Below are positions 7,234 through 14,043 of a stretch of 20,327 nucleotides of DNA, piece after piece (the stretch's first letter is position 1; each line of letters begins with the position of its first letter). The stretch spans positions 873 through 21,199 of the forward strand of contig DGGX01000170.1 of NCBI GenBank assembly GCA_002392385.1, in the 5' to 3' direction. Below the pieces are notes generated by a model. The model saw only the letters and a list, made by a program, of their open reading frames with translations. It was not told the origin of the DNA and did no database searches. The stretch is from Lachnospiraceae bacterium UBA3863 (GTDB lineage Bacteria > Bacillota > Clostridia > Lachnospirales > Lachnospiraceae). A program made the translations under genes and the position numbers.

Positions 7234-8868
7234 TTATTCCGCAGCGTTGAGCTCTTCCACGATCTGCGCGGAGATGTCGCCCCAGGAAGCCTTGTACTCT
7301 TCGATAGCCTGCTCAGGAGTGATCTCGCCGGTGACAGCCAGGTTCATCAGTCTGGTCCTGTCGTTGACGATGTCAGCCTCATACTGGGTCAGTGTATCGC
7401 AGGAAGCCGCAGCGGGAGCATCCACACAGTTCTCGGTGAAGAAGGTGTTGCCTTCCTGGATCAGCGGATCGTCGTTGACGAATCCGTTGGTAAGAGGAGC
7501 GATGACCAGAACGCTGTCCAGATGATTCTTCTTCCACAGGGAGTTAGGATCGTTGGGGGACTGCTTCAGATGGAACTCGCCGTCCGCATATTCATAGGCC
7601 TGCTCCTGATCGGTGCCGGGATTCAGGACGAAGGACTCCGCCTTGGTGCTCCAGTGAACGTCCTCAGCGCCATAGGTCCAGAGGGTCTGCACGACGTCGC
7701 CGTCGAGCATGGTGTCAAACAGTGCATCGAAGATAGCCTGCTCACGGGCATCGTTGCCGTCCTGGTCATCGGTGATGACCCACACGGGAGCTTCTCTGTT
7801 GAGGTAGCCGCCCCAGGTGTCCTTGATCTCCTGGATCGGAGGAAGCTGTACGAGCTCGTCCTCAACGCCGTTCTTGATCATGTTGTCAGTGAGGGTGCGA
7901 AGCCATGTGCCTGCCCAGTAGGTGAACACACCTTCGGAAGTGGTCTGGTCGTTGGAGAAGAACTTCTCACGTGCCTGCTTGGTGCCGGCTTCCTCGGTAT
8001 CGGGGTCAATGATGTCCTCGGAATAGGCCTTGTTCAGACGGGTCAGAGCGTCGATGGTCGCCTGCTCCTGGAAGCCGTCCACCCAGACGCCATCCTTCTG
8101 ATAGAAGGACGGGAAAGCGCCCTGCCAGAACTCGGGCATGTAGTTGATGAAAGGAGTCTCGTCCATCTTGCCGTAGCCGGCAGCGATGACACCGTAGGTC
8201 TTGCCGCTGACGCCGTCGCCATCGGGATCGCCTTCATGGAAGAACTTCAGCATGTTGTAGTAATCATCGAAGGTCTTGATGTCGTCGATGGTCTTGCCAT
8301 AGGCATCCAGCCAGGACTTCTTGACGTACGTCACGCAGCCGTTGCCGTATGTGGGGGCAAAGCCGAACTGCTTGCCGTCGGCGGTACGGAGGCCGATGTT
8401 GACGTTGGGAAGCGTCACGCGGGACTGGAATTCTGCATTATCATATGCGTCCTTCAGGTTCCACAGAAGGCCGGTGGTCTGATACTGCCTGAGCATGTTG
8501 GCGCTCATGATCAGGGCGTCCGGATAATTTGCGTCGCCGGGGTTGCCGGTAGTCAGGGTCCTGGAAACGGTACCGGAATAATCCGAGTGATCGAGCTGGG
8601 TGATGTTCAGCTTGATGTCATGGCCGAGCTTCTCGCTGACGGCCTTCTCCCACTGCTCGATAAACTCAGCCTGACCGGCATCGGTCGTTGCGGTGATCGT
8701 GCCGTCCACGATGATGTTGATCTGCGTAAGCTCGTAGGTGCCGTCCTCGTTCATGGTGCCGGAAGCTGATCCGGAGCCGCCTGAGCTGCCCGATCCGCCG
8801 CCGCAGCCGACGAGTACTGTCGCCGCCATCACAGCGCTCAGAAGCAGTGCTGCTGCTTTCTTCATCAT
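7234..8868 (-). CDS. Extracellular solute-binding lipoprotein of the sugar ABC transporter (LplA/YtcQ type)
   Basis: A 544-residue protein with a lipoprotein signal: MMKKAAALLLSAVMAA, then lipobox L-V-G-C with the lipidated Cys22, followed by a Gly/Ser-rich linker (about residues 23-38). The rest is a large family-1 binding protein, size typical of the LplA group (about 500-560). It would capture oligosaccharides outside the membrane and hand them to the two permeases encoded downstream. AGGAGG lies 6 bases before the first ATG (8866-8868), which favours that over the next codon, also ATG. It heads the operon and is preceded by a 281-base AT-rich regulatory gap. The ligand is probably a galacturonide or rhamnogalacturonide oligosaccharide, from context only. 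Confidence 0.93.
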   Translation of the reverse strand: MMKKAAALLLSAVMAATVLVGCGGGSGSSGGSGSASGTMNEDGTYELTQINIIVDGTITATTDAGQAEFIEQWEKAVSEKLGHDIKLNITQLDHSDYSGTVSRTLTTGNPGDANYPDALIMSANMLRQYQTTGLLWNLKDAYDNAEFQSRVTLPNVNIGLRTADGKQFGFAPTYGNGCVTYVKKSWLDAYGKTIDDIKTFDDYYNMLKFFHEGDPDGDGVSGKTYGVIAAGYGKMDETPFINYMPEFWQGAFPSFYQKDGVWVDGFQEQATIDALTRLNKAYSEDIIDPDTEEAGTKQAREKFFSNDQTTSEGVFTYWAGTWLRTLTDNMIKNGVEDELVQLPPIQEIKDTWGGYLNREAPVWVITDDQDGNDAREQAIFDALFDTMLDGDVVQTLWTYGAEDVHWSTKAESFVLNPGTDQEQAYEYADGEFHLKQSPNDPNSLWKKNHLDSVLVIAPLTNGFVNDDPLIQEGNTFFTENCVDAPAAASCDTLTQYEADIVNDRTRLMNLAVTGEITPEQAIEEYKASWGDISAQIVEELNAAE

Positions 8869-9008
8869 AACTTTCCTCCTTTTGTGGTTGGTTGATGAAT
8901 AATACGGTTGTCTGTTCCTTGAAACATATGACCGGTTGCGTTTTTCCCCGATAAAAAGCTTACCCGATCACTATATTGTTCTCTTATTTTATTGGTTAAA
9001 TTAGCTTC

Positions 9009-9024
9009 AATAATACGTATAATT
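9009..9024. promoter_or_regulatory. AT-rich palindrome in the binding-protein promoter region
   Basis: AATAATACGTATAATT is a 16-bp palindrome with one mismatched pair, centred about 150 bases upstream of the binding-protein start. TTGACG (minus strand, 9025-9030) abuts it, but I see no good matching -10. It is a candidate operator only. Confidence 0.35.
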
Positions 9025-9041
9025 CGTCAAATATTATAAAT

Positions 9042-9055
9042 ACCGCTGATTTTTT
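9042..9055. promoter_or_regulatory. Shared 14-bp motif, copy A (upstream of the binding-protein operon)
   Basis: ACCGCTGATTTTTT is identical to 15767-15780 in the GH43/AraC divergent promoter. A minus-strand TATAAT (9033-9038) lies 3 bases downstream when read toward the binding-protein gene. A candidate regulator site, perhaps for the AraC-type protein encoded in this locus; unproven. Confidence 0.45.
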
Positions 9056-9075
9056 ATCTTTTATTGAACTGAAAG

Positions 9076-9104
9076 TTAAGAATCCGAACAGATTAGGCTA
9101 TCAT
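9076..9104 (+). promoter_or_regulatory. Weak candidate promoter of the serine hydrolase gene
   Basis: TTAAGA (9076-9081), a 17-base spacer and TATCAT (9099-9104) lie about 45 bases before the start codon. The match to sigma-70/SigA consensus is modest; it is offered only because it is the best spaced pair in the gap. Confidence 0.3.
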
Positions 9105-9149
9105 AGGCTTACCTTTGTACCCGCGTATACCCGTTATCAGGAGGATCTC

Positions 9150-10559
9150 ATGCACCTTTTCGATCCCGCCGCCTGTCCTTTTCCCGTCCACAGCGTCTGT
9201 ATCTGCCGCGGACAGGAGTGCCTGCAGGAAGAATACCGGCCCCCGTTCACGCCGGACGGCCCGCATCGGATGTTCTCTGTCACCAAGAGCTATGTCTCCC
9301 TGGCCGTCGGCGCCCTGATCGCCCAGGGCCGGCTGGACCTGTCCGCCCCCATTGTCAGTTACTTTCCCGACCTTCTGCCGGACGATCCCCATCCCTGGCT
9401 CCTGGAGATGACCCTGGAAGATCTCCTCACCATGCGGACCTGTCATAAGTCGACGACCTACAAGCTGGACGCCCGCGTACACTGGGTCAGGTCCTTTTTC
9501 ATCACACCGCCGGACCACCGGCCGGGGCAGATCTTCCGCTATGACACCTCCTCGGCGCACACCCTGGCGGCCCTGGTGACCCGCCTCACGGGACAGACGG
9601 TCCTCGGCTTCCTGCGGACCATCTTCCTGGACGACATCGGCTTCTCTGCAGACGCCCGGATCCTGGAGGATCCCTTCGGCTGCGAGATGGGCGGCTCCGG
9701 CCTGGTCTGCCGGCCCTCTGATCTGGTCCGGACCGGACAGGTCCTCATGTGTCTGTATAAAAAACAAGACCCGTCACCGCTCCTGTGCAGGGGTGACGGG
9801 AAGAAGGCCCGCGGTCTTCTTGCCGCTGATCCGGCCTTCAGGGACCGTTACGGGGCTTATGTGCGCAGGGCCATGTCCCTGCTGGTGCCCACGCTCCACG
9901 ACGGTAAGACGCCGGGAGAATGCGCGGGCTACGGATACCAATTCTGGCAGAACGGCGACGGGGGCGTCATGATGTACGGAATGGGCGGCCAGCTGGTCGT
10001 CTTCTATCCCGATCAGGACCTGCTCGCCGTCACCACCGCGGATTCCCAGGCTGTAGGCGGCGGTTTTCAGTATATTCTGGATGAGATCCGCCGGGTCAGA
10101 GAATCCCTGCCTGCCGCGCCTTCGGCAGATCTGCCTGCCGCCGGTCCTCTGCCACAGACCGTCAGCTCCAGCCTCTTCGGGCGTTACCGGCTGCTGCCGA
10201 ATCCCGCGGGCTTCACGGCTCTCACGCTCTCGGCGGAGGCCCTGGTCCTGGAACAGGCTGCCGCGGACGGACAGACAGGCGATGCCTCCGCGCCCGGCAT
10301 GACGTATCGTTTCCCTCTGGGGACGGACACGCCGGCTCAGGGACGGGAGCCCCTGTACGGGCAGCCCCTCTTCATCCGGGCTGTCCCGCAGCCGGACGGT
10401 TCCCTCTTCGTGGACGCGCAGATCCTGGGCGACTATGTGGGAAGCCTCCGCATGCTGCTGCACGGAGACGGCCGCCGGATCACACTCTTCATACGCAGGA
10501 TCGAGGAGACGGTCTTCCCCGGTTTCGACGGATTCTTCGAAGGTATCTCTATTTCCTGA
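9150..10559 (+). CDS. Serine hydrolase of the beta-lactamase / class C-like esterase family
   Basis: A 469-residue protein of the beta-lactamase-related family (Pfam Beta-lactamase fold), which includes esterases and peptidases as well as lactamases. The S-x-x-K nucleophile motif is Ser43-Val-Thr-Lys46 (FSVTKSY). Tyr131 in RYDTSS takes the place of the Y-x-N motif, and YGMGGQ (276-281) that of the K/H-T-G motif. Residues about 310-469 form an extra C-terminal region. No signal peptide is visible, so a cytoplasmic ester-cleaving role on imported oligosaccharides is more likely than antibiotic resistance (inference from context). AGGAGG lies 5 bases before ATG 9150. It is divergent from the binding-protein gene and overlaps the converging minus-strand gene by 11 bases. 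A terminator-like element for the opposite strand lies within its coding sequence. Confidence 0.8.
   Translation: MHLFDPAACPFPVHSVCICRGQECLQEEYRPPFTPDGPHRMFSVTKSYVSLAVGALIAQGRLDLSAPIVSYFPDLLPDDPHPWLLEMTLEDLLTMRTCHKSTTYKLDARVHWVRSFFITPPDHRPGQIFRYDTSSAHTLAALVTRLTGQTVLGFLRTIFLDDIGFSADARILEDPFGCEMGGSGLVCRPSDLVRTGQVLMCLYKKQDPSPLLCRGDGKKARGLLAADPAFRDRYGAYVRRAMSLLVPTLHDGKTPGECAGYGYQFWQNGDGGVMMYGMGGQLVVFYPDQDLLAVTTADSQAVGGGFQYILDEIRRVRESLPAAPSADLPAAGPLPQTVSSSLFGRYRLLPNPAGFTALTLSAEALVLEQAAADGQTGDASAPGMTYRFPLGTDTPAQGREPLYGQPLFIRAVPQPDGSLFVDAQILGDYVGSLRMLLHGDGRRITLFIRRIEETVFPGFDGFFEGISIS
9757..9800 (-). terminator. Intrinsic terminator-like element antisense inside the serine hydrolase gene
   Basis: Read on the minus strand, a perfect 9-bp stem CCCGTCACC / GGTGACGGG (plus-strand 9792-9800 and 9770-9778) encloses a 13-base loop that itself can form CCTG-CA-CAGG. 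It is followed by TCTTGTTTTTTATAC. It would stop transcripts coming from the minus-strand operon that ends at 10549. It is coded through by codons of LYKKQDPSP on the plus strand. Confidence 0.6.
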
Positions 10560-11262
10560 GAAAATCCATGAAGGCCGCTGACGCAGCGGTATGCTGACTT
10601 CCCGTGACCACCCCCGCGTACAGGGCGGGAGATCCCTCGCCGATGTACACGTAGTGATCGTCCAGAAGGGAGGCGCCGTCCAGGCGGACGCCCACAGGGA
10701 CCCCCTCTGCATAGAGCAGGCGGTCTGCCGCCTCCAGTTCCCGGACCGTCTCCTGTCCCAGGATGGGGGTCAGGTCCATGAACCAGCCGGCCGGCACGAA
10801 CTGCTCGTAGACATCCTGGCCCGTGACGATGACGTCGATGCCGCCGGTCATGACCAGGAGGGTCAGCTTCTCCTCTTCTTCATAGCTGTAGCGCATGATA
10901 TCCGTGACATCCGGCTGGTCCGTCCCTTCCGGCGCGGTTCCCTCCCCGCCGTGGGCTATCAGCTGGATGGAGGTGTCCAGCACGATCTGCTCATGCCCGG
11001 GGTCCTCCAGGCAGGTCTCCGCGAAGGCCTCCGTGACCTCTGTCTCCGCGGATTCCAGGGGGCTCAGATTGATCAGGGCGGCATAGAAGACCGTCTCCTT
11101 CTGCCGCAGGACCGAGAAGATGAAGGCACCCATGACCACTGCCAGAAAGAGTCCTCCCAGCACCCAGAACAGATAATAATCCTTAAAATACTGCCATTTC
11201 ACCCGGGCGGAAGCGGTCTTGATCTGTTCCCGTTCCTCCCTGAATTCATCCATGACTGCCAT
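10549..11262 (-). CDS. Membrane-anchored protein of unknown function, possibly with a solute-binding-like domain
   Basis: A 237-residue protein I cannot name. A charged N-terminus (MDEFREEREQIKTASARVKW) is followed by QYFKDYY and one membrane segment at about residues 30-50 (LFWVLGGLFLAVVMGAFIFSV); the rest is probably extracellular and acidic. The stretch MTGGIDVIVTGQDVYEQF and a late ...GVPVGVRLDG resemble elements of type-II binding-protein folds, so a tethered ligand-binding or accessory role near the transporter is possible; this is inference. GGAGA lies 6 bases before ATG 11260-11262. It follows kduI after a stem-loop, and its 3' end overlaps the converging serine hydrolase gene by 11 bases. 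Similar single-pass proteins seem common in Lachnospiraceae (from memory, not checked). Confidence 0.7.
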   Translation of the reverse strand: MAVMDEFREEREQIKTASARVKWQYFKDYYLFWVLGGLFLAVVMGAFIFSVLRQKETVFYAALINLSPLESAETEVTEAFAETCLEDPGHEQIVLDTSIQLIAHGGEGTAPEGTDQPDVTDIMRYSYEEEEKLTLLVMTGGIDVIVTGQDVYEQFVPAGWFMDLTPILGQETVRELEAADRLLYAEGVPVGVRLDGASLLDDHYVYIGEGSPALYAGVVTGSQHTAASAAFMDFLRK

Positions 11263-11300
11263 AGCTGTCTCCGGCCTGCTCCCGCAGGCATAAGGTAAAG

Positions 11301-11334
11301 GACAGCCGGCCGGGCAAGTGCCCGCCCGGCTGTC
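11301..11334 (-). terminator. Stem-loop after kduI, possible partial terminator
   Basis: GACAGCCGGCCGGGC (11301-11315) pairs with GCCCGCCCGGCTGTC (11320-11334) around AAGT, with one mismatch. On the minus strand it is followed by CTTTACCTTATG, a poor T-tract. It lies 11 bases after the kduI stop, so it may attenuate expression of the membrane-protein gene downstream. It shares the ACAGCCGG / CCGGCTGT arms with the hairpin at 5144-5191. Confidence 0.6.
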
Positions 11335-11345
11335 CGTCGTTATTG

Positions 11346-12197
11346 TCAGCGCAGCTGCGTAGGGCTGAGGTTGTCCATGTCATCGAAGGTCTGGTTCTCG
11401 CCGCCCATGGCCCAGATGAAGGTGTAGTTGGCTGTGCCCGCTCCGGAGTGGATGGACCAGGAGGGAGAGATGACCGCGTCATAATTCTGCATGACCAGAT
11501 GTCTGGTCTCCGTGGGCTCGCCCATCATGTGGAATACGACCTGGTCCTCGGGGATCTCGAAGTAGGTATAGATCTCCATTCTCCGCTCGTGGGTGTGGGC
11601 GGGCATGGTGTTCCAGACACTGCCGGGCTGCAGCTCCGTCATACCCATGGAGAGCTGGCAGGTCTTGAGGACATCCGGGTGGATGAACTGGTTGATCACA
11701 CGCTTGTTGCTCAGCTCGGCGCTGCCGACAGGGCGGTGATTGGCCTCCGCCATGGTGATCAGGCGGGTCTCATAGGCACAGTGGGCCGGGGCGCTGACCA
11801 TGTAGAACTTGGCGGGCTTCTCCGGATCGTCGGAGGAGAAGGCGACCTCTTTGGTGCCCTGGGTGATATAGAGGCAGTCCTTATAGCCCAGCTTATACTC
11901 TGTTCCGTCAGCGGTGATCCGGCCGTTGCAGCCCTCTCCGCCGATATTGAAGATACCGATCTCCCGTCTCTCCAGAATATAATCCGTACCGAAGCTGTGC
12001 ATGCAGTTGATCCCCTGGTCCAGGGAGACGGTCTTGTGCACAGGCATGCAGCCGAAGGTCACCATGCGGTCCACGTGGGAATACACACAGACGACCTCGT
12101 CCGGCTGATAGAGCCCGGTGATCAGGAACTCGTCCCGCAGCTCCTGGGTGGTGTACCTCTTCACATCCTTCTGGTTGGCACTGTAGCGAATATCCAT
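11346..12197 (-). CDS. kduI: 5-keto-4-deoxyuronate isomerase (4-deoxy-L-threo-5-hexosulose-uronate ketol-isomerase)
   Basis: A 283-residue cupin enzyme that converts 4-deoxy-L-threo-5-hexosulose uronate (from unsaturated galacturonate) to 3-deoxy-D-glycero-2,5-hexodiulosonate in the cytoplasm. The metal-binding residues of KduI are present: His201 and His203 in PAHTHERRME, Glu208, and His250 in SPSWSIHSG. Length and the start MDIRYSANQKDV fit the family closely. I chose ATG 12195-12197 because GGAGG sits 5 bases upstream; the frame extends nine codons further with no better ribosome site. It lies 39 bases after the TIM-barrel gene. It supplies the next step after the GH105 product; KduD, the following enzyme, is not visible in the window. 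Confidence 0.96.
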   Translation of the reverse strand: MDIRYSANQKDVKRYTTQELRDEFLITGLYQPDEVVCVYSHVDRMVTFGCMPVHKTVSLDQGINCMHSFGTDYILERREIGIFNIGGEGCNGRITADGTEYKLGYKDCLYITQGTKEVAFSSDDPEKPAKFYMVSAPAHCAYETRLITMAEANHRPVGSAELSNKRVINQFIHPDVLKTCQLSMGMTELQPGSVWNTMPAHTHERRMEIYTYFEIPEDQVVFHMMGEPTETRHLVMQNYDAVISPSWSIHSGAGTANYTFIWAMGGENQTFDDMDNLSPTQLR

Positions 12198-12236
12198 TTC
12201 ATCCTCCATTCTGAATATCTTCACTTTATGTATTTC

Positions 12237-13130
12237 TTACGCTTCCTCGTAGACCCGGCAGATATACTCTCTGGCCGCCTGCGCGTCGTCAGGCCTGGTA
12301 TTCTCCATGGTCATGTGGATCCCCGGCTTCTTCTCCCTGGCATAACGCAGCACAGCCCTGTAATCCATCTCTCCCAGTCCGCAGGCCATGCAGGGCATGG
12401 AAGGCTCGCCGCCCTCCTGGGGCACCACCCGGTAGTCCTTGAGGTGGATCATGGCGATGTCCGGTCCCAGAAGATCAATGGCCTCGTCGATGATCTCCTC
12501 CCGGTGATCCAGATTGTCGGGATGGAGGAGATTGACAGGATCGAAGATGATCCGCAGGTTGGGGGACTCGATGGCGTCCAGCACCTGTCTGGCCCGCCGG
12601 GGATTCCAGACGATATGCTTGTAGACCGGTTCGATCGCCATCAATACGCCGAACTGCTCCGCCGCCCGCACCACCGGCTCCAGATTGCGGATGAAGGTCT
12701 CCAGGGCCTCCGCGCTGTGACAGGCCGCGGGGTCATACCGGTAGGCGGCGTTGGGAGCGCCGGTCTCCGTTCCCACCATCCCGCAGCCCAGGGCGGCGGC
12801 AAAACGCAGGTGCGCGATATACCGGTCCGTGATCCCCTTCAGCACCGCTTCGTCGGGGTGCGCCAGATTCAGGTAACAGCCCAGCAGGGCTATGTCCATG
12901 CCCTGCTCCGCGCACAGTCGGCGCAGGTACATGGCGTATCCAGGGGTCAGGGCCGCCGGATCCGCTGTCTGTCCCGCCAGCTTGGACAGGGCCAGATGCA
13001 CGCAGGTAAATCCCTGGGCACGGGCCGCGGCCAGTCTCTGCTGCATCGTTCCGGGCGCGGTGTCGTGCAGCCGGATGCCGATCTGCGGCGGTATGGTTCC
13101 GGGTGTCGGTATCGTCCTGTCTGCTGCCAT
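12237..13130 (-). CDS. TIM-barrel sugar (phosphate) isomerase/epimerase-like protein, substrate unknown
   Basis: A 297-residue protein of the xylose-isomerase-like / AP-endonuclease-2 TIM-barrel superfamily, which includes metal-dependent sugar epimerases and isomerases. Likely metal ligands follow the usual E-D-H-E order: Glu167 (MAIEPVYKH), Asp197 (RIIFDPVNLL), His229 (MIHLKD) and Glu276 (MTMENTR). GLGEMDY at 251-257 matches the conserved loop before the last strands. AGGAGG lies about 9 bases before ATG 13128-13130. It is between the CE8 and kduI genes in one apparent transcript, so it probably acts on a uronate or a sugar freed from pectin side chains. I cannot assign a reaction. Candidates are an epimerase for a uronate/ulosonate or an isomerase for a side-chain sugar. 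Confidence 0.8.
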   Translation of the reverse strand: MAADRTIPTPGTIPPQIGIRLHDTAPGTMQQRLAAARAQGFTCVHLALSKLAGQTADPAALTPGYAMYLRRLCAEQGMDIALLGCYLNLAHPDEAVLKGITDRYIAHLRFAAALGCGMVGTETGAPNAAYRYDPAACHSAEALETFIRNLEPVVRAAEQFGVLMAIEPVYKHIVWNPRRARQVLDAIESPNLRIIFDPVNLLHPDNLDHREEIIDEAIDLLGPDIAMIHLKDYRVVPQEGGEPSMPCMACGLGEMDYRAVLRYAREKKPGIHMTMENTRPDDAQAAREYICRVYEEA

Positions 13131-13224
13131 ATTCTGGTCCTCCTCTGTATCCTGTTCCGTCGTCCCTTTAAGGGTACACTTTCTCCGGGCCGGCGGCTAC
13201 ATGATTCTGGGCTTTTGCGGATAA

Positions 13225-13238
13225 AAACGCTGTTTTTT
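13225..13238. promoter_or_regulatory. Degenerate relative of the shared motif, between CE8 and TIM-barrel genes
   Basis: AAACGCTGTTTTTT resembles the ACCGCTGATTTTTT motif with changes and one-base gaps. It overlaps the CE8 stop codon and lies about 95 bases upstream of the TIM-barrel gene start on the minus strand. A possible internal control point, but the match is weak and T-rich. Confidence 0.2.
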
Positions 13239-14043
13239 AGTTCCCGGTCTCCTCGTTTCGCGACTGCTGTGCACCTGCGGCGGCGTCTTCCGGACCCGGC
13301 AGGATCCTCACATAGGCCGGGCGTGCCTGCGGACAGGCGCCGGGGCCGGCGGATCCCTCTTCGACGAAACGCAGTCCCGCCACCGGTCTCCCCCAGTCCT
13401 CGTAGCCCTCCGGGCAGATGTGGGCGCCCAGCTCACAGTTCTCCAGACGCAGGGCCGCGTATTCCCGCCAGGGGCGGGCTATGCGGCAGGAGCCGTCCGG
13501 CAGGCCCGGGGCCGCGGTAAAGCGGCAGTTTCGGACGACGAATCCCTCCGCCACATGGGCCGGCGTAGAGGGCGCGAACACATATCCCGGCTCCACGCTC
13601 CGGAACTCACAGTCATCGAAATAGGCCGTGGCGCCCCCGAAGACATAATCCACACCGCCCTCGATGAGGCACCGGCGGAAATACACCGTCCGTTCCGTCC
13701 TGGGCAGGTGCTCCCCGGGTCCCAGGAAGCCGTCCTTCTCATAGGGTGTCGGCGGCAGCGGGGCCAGAAAGAGGGTGTCCTGATGACCACGGATCACGCA
13801 GTCCTCCAGGACGATCCCGTCCCCGTCCAGATAGAGGGCAATGGCCTGGCCGGCCTCCGCGCCCGGCCCGGCAGTATTTTCAAAGGTACAGCGCCGGAAG
13901 ACGGTCCCATTCCCCTGTACCAGCACGGAGGCTGTCCGGAAGGTATGATAGGGCCGCCCGTCAGGATGGGTCTGCCAGGCGCCGATATTCCCGGTAAAGA
14001 GGCGATCCTCGATCACCGCGTTCTGCTCAGAAAGAATGATCAT
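13237..14043 (-). CDS. Pectin methylesterase family protein (CE8), N-terminally short
   Basis: A 268-residue right-handed beta-helix esterase that demethylates galacturonate. The catalytic set is visible: Gln66 (GQAIAL), Gln88-Asp89 (GHQDTLF), Asp132 (GGVDYVFGGA), and Arg190 with Trp192 (RPWREY). TFENTAG (53-59) is also typical. The protein begins directly at the strand before this element, so roughly the first 60-70 residues of standard pectinesterases are missing, and there is no signal peptide. The start ATG 14041-14043 overlaps the GH43 stop by 4 bases (ATGA), with AGGAG about 6 bases upstream, which argues for translational coupling and a genuine start. It probably acts on imported methylated oligogalacturonides in the cytoplasm. 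Activity is likely but the short N-terminus leaves some doubt. Confidence 0.88.
   Translation of the reverse strand: MIILSEQNAVIEDRLFTGNIGAWQTHPDGRPYHTFRTASVLVQGNGTVFRRCTFENTAGPGAEAGQAIALYLDGDGIVLEDCVIRGHQDTLFLAPLPPTPYEKDGFLGPGEHLPRTERTVYFRRCLIEGGVDYVFGGATAYFDDCEFRSVEPGYVFAPSTPAHVAEGFVVRNCRFTAAPGLPDGSCRIARPWREYAALRLENCELGAHICPEGYEDWGRPVAGLRFVEEGSAGPGACPQARPAYVRILPGPEDAAAGAQQSRNEETGN

Noticed and set aside
13164..13174. CCCTTTAAGGG palindrome upstream of the TIM-barrel gene as an operator.
   Set aside because: It is short, has no promoter elements around it that I can place, and has no second copy; too weak to call.
11343..13520. A 725-codon plus-strand frame opposite kduI and the TIM-barrel gene.
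   Set aside because: Same reason: the minus strand carries recognisable enzymes with proper starts, and the plus frame reads like a reverse-complement shadow.
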